A DNA stretch of 9,107 nucleotides from Minisyncoccota bacterium (GCA_003518205.1 DOZC01000009.1:11273-20379), one strand, 5' to 3'. Counted from the first letter of the stretch, positions 1-7,570 are shown. Program-made: numbers and translations. The notes: generated by a model from the sequence alone, not told the origin.

Positions 1-420
1 AGAAATGGCGGCGGGTTGAGAGGTTGGTAGATAGTCTCGGCCGCCGATGATTAAAATTCGCCAAGATTCTCTGACTGCTAACTCCAATAATTTCACCACC
101 ACATCAGTCCCAGTAATTCGCTCAGGGATTGGTCGCCGGCTCAACCATTGAGAAGCCCAAACCAAGCCCACTCCATCGGGCAATCGAAAATTGGCTTGAG
201 CCACCAATCGATGAAACTCAACTTGGTGATGAGCTAGCACTACCATCTCGGGATTGGGAGTAAAAAGAGTTATGGGAGTTGTGGTCTGGCGAAGTTCGGC
301 AGTGAATTTGAGCCACCAAGACTCAAAGGTCTCGGCCAAAATCTCCCAGCCAAAGATTCGACTTGTCTGAGCTCGAGGAATCGAAACCTGTGAGGATGAA
401 GTGGCGGGGCTTGATATTAT
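1..420 (-). CDS. WecG/TagA/CpsF-family glycosyltransferase, C-terminus off the window
   Basis: N-terminal part of a glycosyltransferase of the WecG/TagA/CpsF family (GT26), which transfers an N-acetyl-hexosamine or similar sugar to a lipid-linked acceptor at the inner face of the membrane for wall or surface polymer synthesis. What I see: a first beta strand RIFGWEI, the block TPNPEMVVLA, the family hallmark LPDGVGLVWAS (its Asp matches the conserved active-site Asp of TagA), then RPIPERITGTDVV and the strand ILIIGGRDY. The reading frame is open to base 1, so the C-terminal half is missing. The start is a problem: between the in-frame TGA at 427-429 and the conserved first strand there is no ATG, GTG or TTG; the first one is TTG at 339, which would delete that strand. 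I list the open frame from 420 (an ATA codon) as the maximal extent. It diverges from the MurL-MurD gene. The family call is firm; the start is not. Confidence 0.85.
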   Translation of the reverse strand, partial: MISSPATSSSQVSIPRAQTSRIFGWEILAETFESWWLKFTAELRQTTTPITLFTPNPEMVVLAHHQVEFHRLVAQANFRLPDGVGLVWASQWLSRRPIPERITGTDVVVKLLELAVRESWRILIIGGRDYLPTSQPAAIS

Positions 421-468
421 GAGTGGTCAACTCTATTCTAGACCATTCGGGATTATGGCTGAAGACGG

Positions 469-474
469 TATAAT
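469..474 (+). promoter_or_regulatory. -10 box TATAAT for the MurL-MurD gene (leaderless)
   Basis: A perfect TATAAT preceded by GG ends 6 bases before the ATG at 481, so transcription should begin at or within a base or two of the start codon. There is no Shine-Dalgarno sequence. No good -35 hexamer is visible at the normal distance. The same GGTATA(A/C)T pattern occurs before the PEGA-protein and mreB-like genes. Confidence 0.7.
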
Positions 475-480
475 GGTTCA

Positions 481-3400
481 ATGCCAAGTTTTGTTGAGCT
501 CCGTCGGGATTTTCCTCGGCTAAAATTTAGTCAAATTTTGGCTCAAATGATCGGAAATGATCTTTGCCTCCAGTTTGAGTTCGAACTCGAGGCAGTGAAA
601 CCAGAACTGAGTCGAAAATTTCGACCCCAATTAGTGATTCACCAGGTTCCGATAGCTACCACTGAGTGGCTCAAAACGCCTCGGGCTCAGCAATATTTTT
701 TGAATTTAGGTTTAATCGAGTTGGTTAGCTATTGGAAAGCGACCTGTTCTCCAGAGGTGGTAATTGCGGCCGGTTGGTTGGATTCAGCAGCTTTGGAGTG
801 GTGGCGAGAAACCTGGTTGCAGGGATTGGGGGAGTTTTTCTTTCAAAATCAGATTGATCCCAGTCAAACTGATCTCTTGAGATTTCGGGTGAGCGCTGAA
901 GCTCAAAATTGCCAATCTGGCCCCAGCCCAGAAAAACCAACTGCTTCAGAAAAAATCTTGGTACCGGTGGGTGGAGGCAAAGATTCTTCGGCCATGTTGG
1001 GGTGGTTGGCGGAAATTCACCAACCGTTTGGGGCATTTTTGCTCGAGCCTCATTCCCCAGGGGGAAGAGCGGTGATCAATTTAAGTCAAGCCAGCGAAAC
1101 TCTCACGGCCACGCGGACGCTTGATCCTCAGCTCTTGGAGTTAAATCGAGCCGGATTTCTCAATGGTCACACTCCTTTCAGTGCCTACTTGGGTTGGGTG
1201 AGTGTGATGGTGGCCGAAATTTTCGGTTATTCCCAGGTGGTCGTAGCCAACGAACAATCTGCCAATGAAGCCAACACTACATTTCACGGCCAAGTGATCA
1301 ATCATCAGTATTCCAAAACCACTGGCTATGAAGCCAGATTTCGAGACTACTTGGCACGCCAGATCACTCCCAAAACCGAGTTGAGTCACTCTCATGACCA
1401 AACTCCCAGTTATTTTTCACTCTGGCGACCGCTGCACGAACTCCAGATCGCCAAAATCTTTAGTCACTATCCTCAGTTTTTTCCGATGTTCCGGAGTTGT
1501 AATCTGGGTCAACAACAAAATGTTTGGTGTCATCAGTGTGCCAAGTGTGTTTTTGTTTACACTCTGCTGGCGCCGTTTCTGCCAGCCAAAACCCTGCAGC
1601 AGCAGATTTTTGATCATGATTTATTTGCCGATGTGGCTCTGGTGCCACTCTGGAAACAACTTTTGGGATTTGAGGCCCACAAGCCCTTTGAGTGTGTTGG
1701 TACTCAGGCTGAAGTTTTGTCAGCTTTGGCGGCGGTGATTCAAAATTACTTGGGCTCAGAGTTTCAAAAAGCTCCACCTGACTTAAAAACTAACTTGCCC
1801 GCCGCTTTAGCAGCTTTATGGCAAGAAACAGCCATTCGACAGGCTTTGATAACAGCTATTCCAATCAATCAGTTTTTAGGTGAGTGGATCAACCCACACT
1901 TTTTGCCAGAATATCTCGAGTTGAAACTGCGTCAAACTATAGCTGAGTTAGCCCAAAATCAAACTCAGCCTAGTCCCAAACTTCTGAAGGCTTGGCGGCA
2001 ACATCCGGCGGTTTGGAAACTTCGAGGGCAAAAGTTGGCGATTTTAGGCTTGGGGCGAGAGGGTTGGGCGACCTACCAGTGGTTGCGCCAAGTCTTGCCG
2101 ACTCAGCCCTTGGTGTTGGGTGATGTCAAACCTCTCTCCCAACTAGCCAGTCACTGGCAAACGGCTTTGGCGGCTGACCCTTTGGCTAATTTCTGGGGTG
2201 GACCAAGATTTTTAGAATTAGTTTGTCAACCGACTCAAAACCCTGCCAATCGCCCAGACTATCTCTTGGTGACTCCGGGGCTGCGAACTGATCAACCAGC
2301 CATTCAAGCAGCTCTGGCTGCTGGCAGTCAACTTCATTCTCAAACCCAACTCTTTTTTGAGTTGTGTCCTGGCAAAATTATCGGTGTCACTGGCACTAAA
2401 GGTAAAAGCACCACCTCGAGTTTAATTTATCACGTTTTAATTGAAAACAGTCTGCCAGCTGTGTTGGTGGGCAATATCGGCACTCCGGCCTTATCTCGAT
2501 TGGGTGAAATCACTCCTCAAACTTGGGTGGTGATGGAACTGAGCTGTCATCAGTTGCAGCATTTAACTCTCAGTCCCCACATCGCCGTCATTCAAAATAT
2601 TACCTCGGAGCATTTGGATTATTATCCCAACACCGCAGCCTATGTGACCGCCAAATCAGCTATCGCCAAATGGCAAACTGCTGATGACCGAGTGATTTTT
2701 GCCCCAGAATTAGCCACTCCCTCAGCGATGGCAGCTTTGGGAAAAGCCAAGCCTTTGACCTTTCGAGTTACCAACCGGGCTGGAGCTGCCACCCACCCCA
2801 GTGCGACTCCCGAATCACCTCGAGTTTGGTTGGCTGATGATCAATTTTGGTTGGCCAAGGCTGCTACCCCTCTGGAGGGACAGGCAGTAATAGCTATTAA
2901 GGATTTGCCCCTCCTGGGTCACCACAACCTCTACAACGTAGCTCCAGCCATCATTGTCGGAGCTGAACTGGGATTGAGTCCTTTCCAAATCGCGGCAGCC
3001 ATCAAAACTTTTCAAACTCTGCCCCATCGCCTTCAAAAAGTGGCTGAAATCGCTGATGTAATTTATTATGACGATTCACTTTCGACCACCCCAGAAGCCA
3101 CCATGGCGGGTTTGCAAAGTTTCCAAGGCCAATGGCTAATTTTGCTGGCGGGGGGTTATGAGCGCCACCAGGATTTTGGAGAACTAGCCGGAGTAATTTT
3201 AAAAACTCAAGTTAGAGCCGTGGTTTTATTTCCCACGACTGGAATTAGGTTGTGGCAAGCCATTAAAACTGCTTGGAAAAATCTCGAGCCTTATGCTGCC
3301 AAACTGGGCATGGCCTTACCAGCTCACGCTGAAGTTGCCACGATGACTGAAGCTATTGCGGCTGCTCGGAAGTTTTTGCCAGAATCCAAAACTAACCCTC

Positions 3401-3546
3401 AAAAATCTACCGGTGAGGCAAAGATTGCAGTCAAGATAAAAAACCAAAAAGCAGTGGTGTTACTCAGTCCAGCTAGCGCCAGTTTTAACACCTTCAAAGA
3501 TTACCATGATCGGGGTTTAAAGTTTCAGGAGGCTGTCACTATCTAG
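481..3546 (+). CDS. Fused MurL-like epimerase and MurD-like (MurD2) ligase
   Basis: Predicted bifunctional cytoplasmic enzyme of peptidoglycan precursor synthesis. Residues about 1-460 look like MurL, the ATP-dependent epimerase that converts UDP-MurNAc-L-Ala-L-Glu to the D-Glu form: a PP-loop-like GGGKDSS at 164-170 and a cysteine cluster WCHQCAKC (C350, C353, C356). Residues about 508-1021 are a Mur ligase: an N-terminal Rossmann-like UDP-binding domain (LAILGLGREGW), the ATP P-loop GTKGKST at 638-644, ELSCHQL from E686, NITSEHLDYYP, the candidate carbamylated lysine K725, GHHNLYN, LPHR near 847-850, DDSLSTTP at 864-871, and LLSPASASFNTF at 994-1005. In bacteria such as Xanthomonas, separate MurD2 and MurL add L-Glu and then epimerise it, replacing the MurI/MurD route; here both are one chain. 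MurD alone is usually about 440 residues, so the total length fits two enzymes. The start is fixed by the -10 box 6 bases upstream. The ligase assignment is very firm; the MurL assignment is from motif and context. Confidence 0.87.
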   Translation: MPSFVELRRDFPRLKFSQILAQMIGNDLCLQFEFELEAVKPELSRKFRPQLVIHQVPIATTEWLKTPRAQQYFLNLGLIELVSYWKATCSPEVVIAAGWLDSAALEWWRETWLQGLGEFFFQNQIDPSQTDLLRFRVSAEAQNCQSGPSPEKPTASEKILVPVGGGKDSSAMLGWLAEIHQPFGAFLLEPHSPGGRAVINLSQASETLTATRTLDPQLLELNRAGFLNGHTPFSAYLGWVSVMVAEIFGYSQVVVANEQSANEANTTFHGQVINHQYSKTTGYEARFRDYLARQITPKTELSHSHDQTPSYFSLWRPLHELQIAKIFSHYPQFFPMFRSCNLGQQQNVWCHQCAKCVFVYTLLAPFLPAKTLQQQIFDHDLFADVALVPLWKQLLGFEAHKPFECVGTQAEVLSALAAVIQNYLGSEFQKAPPDLKTNLPAALAALWQETAIRQALITAIPINQFLGEWINPHFLPEYLELKLRQTIAELAQNQTQPSPKLLKAWRQHPAVWKLRGQKLAILGLGREGWATYQWLRQVLPTQPLVLGDVKPLSQLASHWQTALAADPLANFWGGPRFLELVCQPTQNPANRPDYLLVTPGLRTDQPAIQAALAAGSQLHSQTQLFFELCPGKIIGVTGTKGKSTTSSLIYHVLIENSLPAVLVGNIGTPALSRLGEITPQTWVVMELSCHQLQHLTLSPHIAVIQNITSEHLDYYPNTAAYVTAKSAIAKWQTADDRVIFAPELATPSAMAALGKAKPLTFRVTNRAGAATHPSATPESPRVWLADDQFWLAKAATPLEGQAVIAIKDLPLLGHHNLYNVAPAIIVGAELGLSPFQIAAAIKTFQTLPHRLQKVAEIADVIYYDDSLSTTPEATMAGLQSFQGQWLILLAGGYERHQDFGELAGVILKTQVRAVVLFPTTGIRLWQAIKTAWKNLEPYAAKLGMALPAHAEVATMTEAIAAARKFLPESKTNPQKSTGEAKIAVKIKNQKAVVLLSPASASFNTFKDYHDRGLKFQEAVTI

Positions 3547-3565
3547 ATATTGGCTCGGCTGAAAC

Positions 3566-4633
3566 TTACTCCCTCACCTCATACGCTAGACTTTGTTTAT
3601 ATTGATCTAGGTTTTCACAAATAGTGGCCAAACCCTGAATGACAACAGAGCTAGGGTTTTCAACGGCAGCAACTGGAAGATTGAGTTTTTTGGCCAAATA
3701 ATCCTCCAATCCCTCCAACTTGGCCATCCCTCCTGCCAGCAACACTCCTTTGGTGGTTACGTCTGTGATTAACTCTGGAGGAATTTCGCGCAATAACTGT
3801 GCCAGCATTTGCTCCACCCCCTGAACCCAAAGTTGCAAAGCTGGGGTGAGATCCACCGGATGAATCGCCACTTCCTTGGGTGCACCGCTGCGAGCTGATT
3901 TGCCAGTCACCCAGAGAGTTCGAGTGCTGTTTAAGCTGTTCACCCGAGCCAACTTTAGCAACAACTCCAAAGCCGTTTCTCGACCAATCACTAAATCATG
4001 AGTTGATAAAATTTGTTGAATCAGGGCTTGGATCAATTGTTGATCGGCTTCAGCTCGAGAAACTGTTTGAACTAGACTGCCCAAAGCCACCACTCCAGCC
4101 TCCACCACTGTGCCACCCAAAACTGCCACCAGTCCGCCTGAAACATCAGCTACTGGTACTCCTGCTCCAATGGCTGCGGCCAATGGCTCGGCTACCCCAA
4201 TCACTTCTTTGGCTCCTAACCGATAAAGTAACTGGGTGTAGGCAGTAATCATTTCCGGATGACTCAAGGTGTGCAAGCTTACCACCAGAGTAGGACTAAA
4301 AAATTGACCCTTCAAAGCTCGACTCAAGGCTACTCGAAGTAGTTCAAAAGCCAAATCAGGTTGAATTAGCTTGCCACCCACAATCGGAGCCACTACCTGA
4401 ACTTTACGACTTAACCGCTCCCGCATCTCGGCCGCCGCCACCCCCACCCCCACGATGCGTTGGGTTCGATTTTCCACCGCCACCAAACTCGGCTCATCCA
4501 CCACAACCGTACCTCCAAACCAAATTCGAAGTTGCTCGCTACCGAAATCTACTGCTGCCACAGGTGAAAAATTTAACTGAGGCCATGACCACTTAATTCC
4601 CCAATTATTTGATGTCGGTCTAAAAACTGCCAT
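3566..4633 (-). CDS. mreB-like: MreB-like actin homologue, rod-shape determination
   Basis: Actin-fold protein of the MreB/Mbl family, which polymerises under the membrane and guides wall synthesis. Its 355 residues match the usual MreB length of about 335-350. Motifs in order: phosphate-1 AAVDFGSEQLRIW (D29), DEPSLVAV at 46-53, VGVGVAAAEM, LGAKEVIGVAEPLAAAIGAG at 139-158 (strongly MreB-like), a phosphate-2 region GGLVAVLGGTVVE at 166-178, and an adenosine motif GVLLAGGMAKLEGL near residue 300. The phosphate-2 motif is unusual: canonical MreB has DIGGGTTE, but here the Asp is V171 and the third Gly is T175, so ATP hydrolysis may be weakened or lost. An N-terminal extension of about 20 residues with WGIKWSW might act as a membrane-binding patch (inference). 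It has its own promoter just downstream of the GT4 gene and converges on the MurL-MurD gene with 19 bases between stops and no visible terminator hairpin. Confidence 0.88.
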   Translation of the reverse strand: MAVFRPTSNNWGIKWSWPQLNFSPVAAVDFGSEQLRIWFGGTVVVDEPSLVAVENRTQRIVGVGVAAAEMRERLSRKVQVVAPIVGGKLIQPDLAFELLRVALSRALKGQFFSPTLVVSLHTLSHPEMITAYTQLLYRLGAKEVIGVAEPLAAAIGAGVPVADVSGGLVAVLGGTVVEAGVVALGSLVQTVSRAEADQQLIQALIQQILSTHDLVIGRETALELLLKLARVNSLNSTRTLWVTGKSARSGAPKEVAIHPVDLTPALQLWVQGVEQMLAQLLREIPPELITDVTTKGVLLAGGMAKLEGLEDYLAKKLNLPVAAVENPSSVVIQGLATICENLDQYKQSLAYEVRE

Positions 4634-4643
4634 ATCGATGTTG

Positions 4644-4673
4644 AGTATACCTGAGTTTTGGCCTCCTCCTCAA
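4644..4673 (-). promoter_or_regulatory. Promoter of the mreB-like gene
   Basis: On the minus strand, TTGAGG (4673-4668) is separated by 18 bases from TATACT (4649-4644). The -10 box ends 10 bases before the ATG at 4633, giving a leader of only about 0-3 bases. The GAGGAGG-like run at 4661-4670 is about 28 bases upstream of the ATG and lies in the promoter, so it is not a ribosome site. Confidence 0.6.
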
Positions 4674-4678
4674 AAATG

Positions 4679-5890
4679 CTATCTCACCAGATCTTGATAT
4701 GTCTGGAGCCAAATTTTCCCAATTTGATCTAAACTGTGAGTTTGAACCAGCTTCAAACTGGCTACCCCAAATTTTGATCCAATATCAGAAAACTCTTTTA
4801 AACACCGGGCTAAATCTGCCACCGACCCCGCTTGAAACAACCAACCATTAACTCCAGGTTTGACTAATTCTGGCAGAGCCCCAGAATTGGCGGCAATGAT
4901 TGGTAAGCCGCTGGCCATGGCTTCCAAAGTCGCAATGCTTTGAGATTCAGCTTCAGCCGGAATCACAAACCCATCAGCCCAGTGGTATTGTCGCACCAGA
5001 GTTGGCCCCACCACCTGACCTAAAAACCTCACTCGCTTAGCAATACCCAGTTTTTTGGCCAACTGTCGCAATTCTGACTCCAAAAAACCGACCCCAGCAA
5101 TTCGCAACTGCCAATCATGATTTGCCACATGATTCATCGTAGTTGACTGCGTCGAAACTTGAGCTAGGGCTTTTAATAACACTGCGACTGATTTCTCTGG
5201 ATCTAACCGACTTACCACCAACAATCTAATTACTTTTCGCCGAGAATTTGGCCGAAAATTTGACCCAAACTTGAGATTTTTGGCGACCGGCTTCATTGAA
5301 AATTGAGTTCGAAATCGGCTCAGTTCCACTCCATTGGAAATTACCTGAACCGGAACTGATCTCAATCCCACAGTCTCCACCACGTTTCGGCGCATTAATT
5401 CTGAGGGCACACTGATTAAGTCAAATTGACTTAAAGTCCAGCGCCACCAGGCGTAAATTAACGATAAACCCAACTTTAAGACTGGAAAATATAAAGCCAC
5501 GTATTCCGCCAAAGCATGTTGGGTTAACACCAACTTAATGCCTTTAGCTCGCGCCCAAGGCGCTATCACCCAGGGCCACAACAAAGGATCATTGTAATGA
5601 ATAATATCGGGATGAAAATCTCGAATCACTTGTTTAACTTCAGCAGGAGTCACCAAAAAAGTTCGGTGATTTTGCCGAAAGGGGTTGGCGAAAGATCGTA
5701 ATTGATATTGAACTTGAGATTCGCTTCGATCAGCCTCGTGAGAAATTATTCTGGCCTGACCATCTGGTGATGGAAATACTACTCCTACTACATGCCCGGC
5801 AGAGCTAAGTAAGCTCACTTGTCTGGCCGCAAAAGTGGCCGTACCAGAAACATATGGAGAATAGGAAGTGGTTAAAAATAAAACTCGCAT
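4679..5890 (-). CDS. GT4-family glycosyltransferase (GT-B fold)
   Basis: Retaining glycosyltransferase of CAZy family GT4, probably cytoplasmic and membrane-associated, moving a sugar from a nucleotide donor to a lipid or glycan acceptor; the exact substrate cannot be read from sequence. The N-terminal Rossmann domain opens with MRVLFLTTSYSPYVSGTATFA and carries DFHPDIIHYNDP and LTQHALAEY. The inter-domain ISNGVELSRF lies near residue 185. The C-terminal donor domain holds LLVVSRLDPEKS (the Arg and Lys are typical phosphate contacts), VRFLGQV, and the EX7E motif E315-SQSIATL-E323, followed by MASGLPIIAANSGALPELV and NGWLF. I chose the ATG at 5890: the frame is open upstream to 5995, but the extra 35 residues precede the canonical first strand and would overlap the divergent gene. 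At 403 residues it is full length. No Shine-Dalgarno sequence is visible. The gene ends 45 bases before the mreB-like ATG. Confidence 0.9.
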   Translation of the reverse strand: MRVLFLTTSYSPYVSGTATFAARQVSLLSSAGHVVGVVFPSPDGQARIISHEADRSESQVQYQLRSFANPFRQNHRTFLVTPAEVKQVIRDFHPDIIHYNDPLLWPWVIAPWARAKGIKLVLTQHALAEYVALYFPVLKLGLSLIYAWWRWTLSQFDLISVPSELMRRNVVETVGLRSVPVQVISNGVELSRFRTQFSMKPVAKNLKFGSNFRPNSRRKVIRLLVVSRLDPEKSVAVLLKALAQVSTQSTTMNHVANHDWQLRIAGVGFLESELRQLAKKLGIAKRVRFLGQVVGPTLVRQYHWADGFVIPAEAESQSIATLEAMASGLPIIAANSGALPELVKPGVNGWLFQAGSVADLARCLKEFSDIGSKFGVASLKLVQTHSLDQIGKIWLQTYQDLVR

Positions 5891-5945
5891 CGAATTTTGA
5901 CTCAATTTTTCCCAGCAAGCTGTGCCATCACAACTTAATTCAGGG

Positions 5946-5951
5946 TATAAT
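5946..5951 (+). promoter_or_regulatory. -10 box TATAAT for the PEGA/beta-propeller gene (leaderless)
   Basis: TATAAT preceded by GGG ends 7 bases before the ATG at 5959, again predicting a leaderless transcript. The site lies in the 68-base divergent gap. Read on the other strand, the overlapping TATTAT (5952-5947) could serve the GT4 gene with a leader of about 50 bases, so the two genes may share one bidirectional promoter core; that second role is speculative. No convincing -35 box was found. Confidence 0.6.
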
Positions 5952-5958
5952 ATCACCC

Positions 5959-7413
5959 ATGGCTGCAAGGCTTTCACTTCAAAAGTTAATTTCAATACTC
6001 CGGCTCTGGTTTTCAGCCACCCGACTGCGAGTAATTTATACGGCTTTTTCAGCCCTAATTATTGTGGCTGGCACTCTGGTGGCGATTCAGTATGCCAAAG
6101 GTAGCTTTCGATTTACCAATCGTGGCTATGTTCCCACTGCCGGTCTCTTGAATGCTAATTCCTTTCCCACCGCGGCCGAGGTTTTTATCGATGATAAACT
6201 CGTCACCGCCACTGACGATACGCTTTATCTTGAGCCCCGCTCCTACCAAATCAGAATCGCCAAAGATGGTTTCTCAAGTTGGGAAAAAATTCTCGAAATT
6301 GAACCCCAACTAGTAACTCAAACTAACGCTCAACTTTTTCCCACCACTCCCAGCCTGACTCCCCTAACTTTTGCTGGAGTCAGCCTACTGTCGCCTTCAC
6401 CAGATGGTCAAAAAATTCTCTTTCAAGTGGCCACTACTTCCAGTCAAACCACCAAAACTGGTCTCTACATCCTAGAGTTGGGTAATAATAGCCCGGCTGG
6501 ATTGATTGGTTTTCAAAAAGCCCCTCGCTTGATTTTAGAAACTCCCTCCATTGCTGCTCAAACTGATCTGGGTCTCGCCAGCTTTATCTGGTCACCTGAT
6601 AGTTCTGAGGTGTTGGTAAGTTCTCCTAAAAGCGATTGGCTGCTGCCAATGGATAAAAAATCTGATTTAACTCAACTCACCGACATGGGTTGGAAAAAGA
6701 AAACCTTACTCTCCGAGTGGGAATACGAAATGTACCTTCGAGATCGACAGTTTTTCGCCAAGTTTCCTACTGAAATTCTCCGAATTGCGACTGAGTCCGC
6801 CAAAAATACCTATCTCTCGCCAGACAAAAAGCGGTTGCTTTATACCGCCACTGCCGCTACTACTTTACCAGAACGGTTAATTCCTCCCCTACCTGCTGCC
6901 AACACCCAACCTGAATCTCGTCAACTGGAACCCGGCAAAGTTTACGTTTATGACCGCGAAGAGGATCGTAACTTTTTAGTCGCCTTCAGCAACTCAATGA
7001 GTCCCATCGCGACTGCCTCGCCCAGTGCTATTCCAGCCAATTTAACCACCGAAAAACGGCTGCTAGCCAATGACTTGGCCAATTCCAACCCGCGCTCTCT
7101 AACTGCCTCAGCCAGTACCTTCCGGACGCTTCAGGCCACCACCTCGGCCCAAACTGCCTTAAATTTTTCAGCCTATTACAGTTCATTGTTTATCAATACT
7201 GTCCAGTGGTTTCCTGATTCAAGACACTTGCTTTTCATTCGAGACAACAAAATCGAGATTATGGAGTATGACGGCACCAACCTCACCACCCTCTACTCTG
7301 GCCCTTTTACCAGAAATTTCACTTACCCCTGGCCTGATGGCAGTCGCCTTCTCATCCTCACCGCCTTCAGCCCAGACTCACCCCTAAATCTTTACGCCAT
7401 TGAGTTAAAATAG
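5959..7413 (+). CDS. Membrane-anchored PEGA-domain and beta-propeller protein
   Basis: A 484-residue protein of unknown function. A short basic N-terminus precedes one transmembrane helix at about residues 25-45 (VIYTAFSALIIVAGTLVAI), so most of the chain should be outside the cell. Residues about 60-117 resemble a PEGA domain: a beta strand with AEVFIDD, TLYLEPRSYQIRIAKDGFSSW and KILEIEP. The rest has TolB/WD-like blade signatures: LLSPSPDGQKILF, FIWSPDSSEVLV, TYLSPDKKRLLYT, VQWFPDSRHLLFI and YPWPDGSRLLIL. A Ser/Thr/Ala-rich, probably disordered stretch lies between the later blades (near residues 355-400). PEGA plus propeller proteins of this layout are usually surface-exposed binding or scaffold proteins. 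The start at 5959 is chosen over an upstream in-frame ATG at 5854 because the -10 box sits between them and because the longer form would overlap the GT4 gene by 37 bases. No enzymatic motif is seen. Confidence 0.8.
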   Translation: MAARLSLQKLISILRLWFSATRLRVIYTAFSALIIVAGTLVAIQYAKGSFRFTNRGYVPTAGLLNANSFPTAAEVFIDDKLVTATDDTLYLEPRSYQIRIAKDGFSSWEKILEIEPQLVTQTNAQLFPTTPSLTPLTFAGVSLLSPSPDGQKILFQVATTSSQTTKTGLYILELGNNSPAGLIGFQKAPRLILETPSIAAQTDLGLASFIWSPDSSEVLVSSPKSDWLLPMDKKSDLTQLTDMGWKKKTLLSEWEYEMYLRDRQFFAKFPTEILRIATESAKNTYLSPDKKRLLYTATAATTLPERLIPPLPAANTQPESRQLEPGKVYVYDREEDRNFLVAFSNSMSPIATASPSAIPANLTTEKRLLANDLANSNPRSLTASASTFRTLQATTSAQTALNFSAYYSSLFINTVQWFPDSRHLLFIRDNKIEIMEYDGTNLTTLYSGPFTRNFTYPWPDGSRLLILTAFSPDSPLNLYAIELK

Positions 7414-7450
7414 GGCTCGATGAATATTGTTTGAGATTTTTATTGAGAAT

Positions 7451-7486
7451 CGACGAGTATTAAGCGAAGCTTGTAACTCGGAGAAA
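7451..7486 (+). repeat. Hairpin element, copy A
   Basis: CGACGA leads into a two-part hairpin: outer stem CGAGT (7454-7458) with ACTCG (7476-7480), a 2x2 internal loop, inner stem TAAGC (7461-7465) with GCTTG (7469-7473, one T-G pair), and loop GAA. It ends in GGAGAAA. Copy B, 66 bases downstream, has the same layout. It could be a structured RNA element, a REP-like dispersed repeat, or a regulatory hairpin that carries a Shine-Dalgarno-like sequence. The strand is assigned from the flanking genes only. Confidence 0.65.
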
Positions 7487-7516
7487 CAATGACTAACTTA
7501 AAAATTCTTTGAAGAA

Positions 7517-7552
7517 CGACGAATGTCAGCCAAAGGCTGCAATTCGGAGAAA
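7517..7552 (+). repeat. Hairpin element, copy B
   Basis: Second copy: outer stem CGAAT (7520-7524) with ATTCG (7542-7546), a 2x2 internal loop, inner stem CAGCC (7527-7531) with GGCTG (7535-7539), and loop AAA, then GGAGAAA. By eye 26 of 36 positions match copy A. Several differences fall as paired changes that keep the stems, which points to selection on the fold or to descent from a family of folded repeats. Confidence 0.65.
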
Positions 7553-7570
7553 TTCAAATAATTTTTAAAG

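Larger units (their letters stand above)
7414..7570. other. Intergenic stretch with two structured repeats
   Basis: This AT-rich gap between the propeller gene and tRNA-Pro contains the twin hairpin elements described separately. A 7-codon reading frame (ATG at 7489, TGA at 7510-7512) follows GGAG by 5 bases just after the first hairpin. It is too short to call as a gene. No terminator with a T-run was found after the propeller gene. Confidence 0.5.

Noticed and set aside
725..1777. Several open frames of 66-114 codons on both strands inside the MurL half
   Set aside because: They overlap a long gene with clear motifs and show no family signatures; ordinary shadow frames.
3547..3565. Search for a shared terminator between the convergent MurL-MurD and mreB-like genes
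   Set aside because: The 19-base gap has no stem long enough and no T-run on either strand.
5854..5958. Longer N-terminus for the PEGA/propeller protein
   Set aside because: The -10 box at 5946-5951 lies downstream of that ATG, the added residues have no family support, and the extension would overlap the 5' end of the GT4 gene.
5891..5995. Longer N-terminus for the GT4 glycosyltransferase
   Set aside because: GT4 proteins begin at the first beta strand (MRVLFLTT), which starts at 5890; the extension runs through the divergent promoter and into the neighbouring gene.
7489..7512. Seven-codon reading frame after GGAG, next to hairpin copy A
   Set aside because: Too short to separate from chance; copy B has GGAGAAA but no ATG after it, so the pattern is not conserved. 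A leader peptide remains possible but unsupported.
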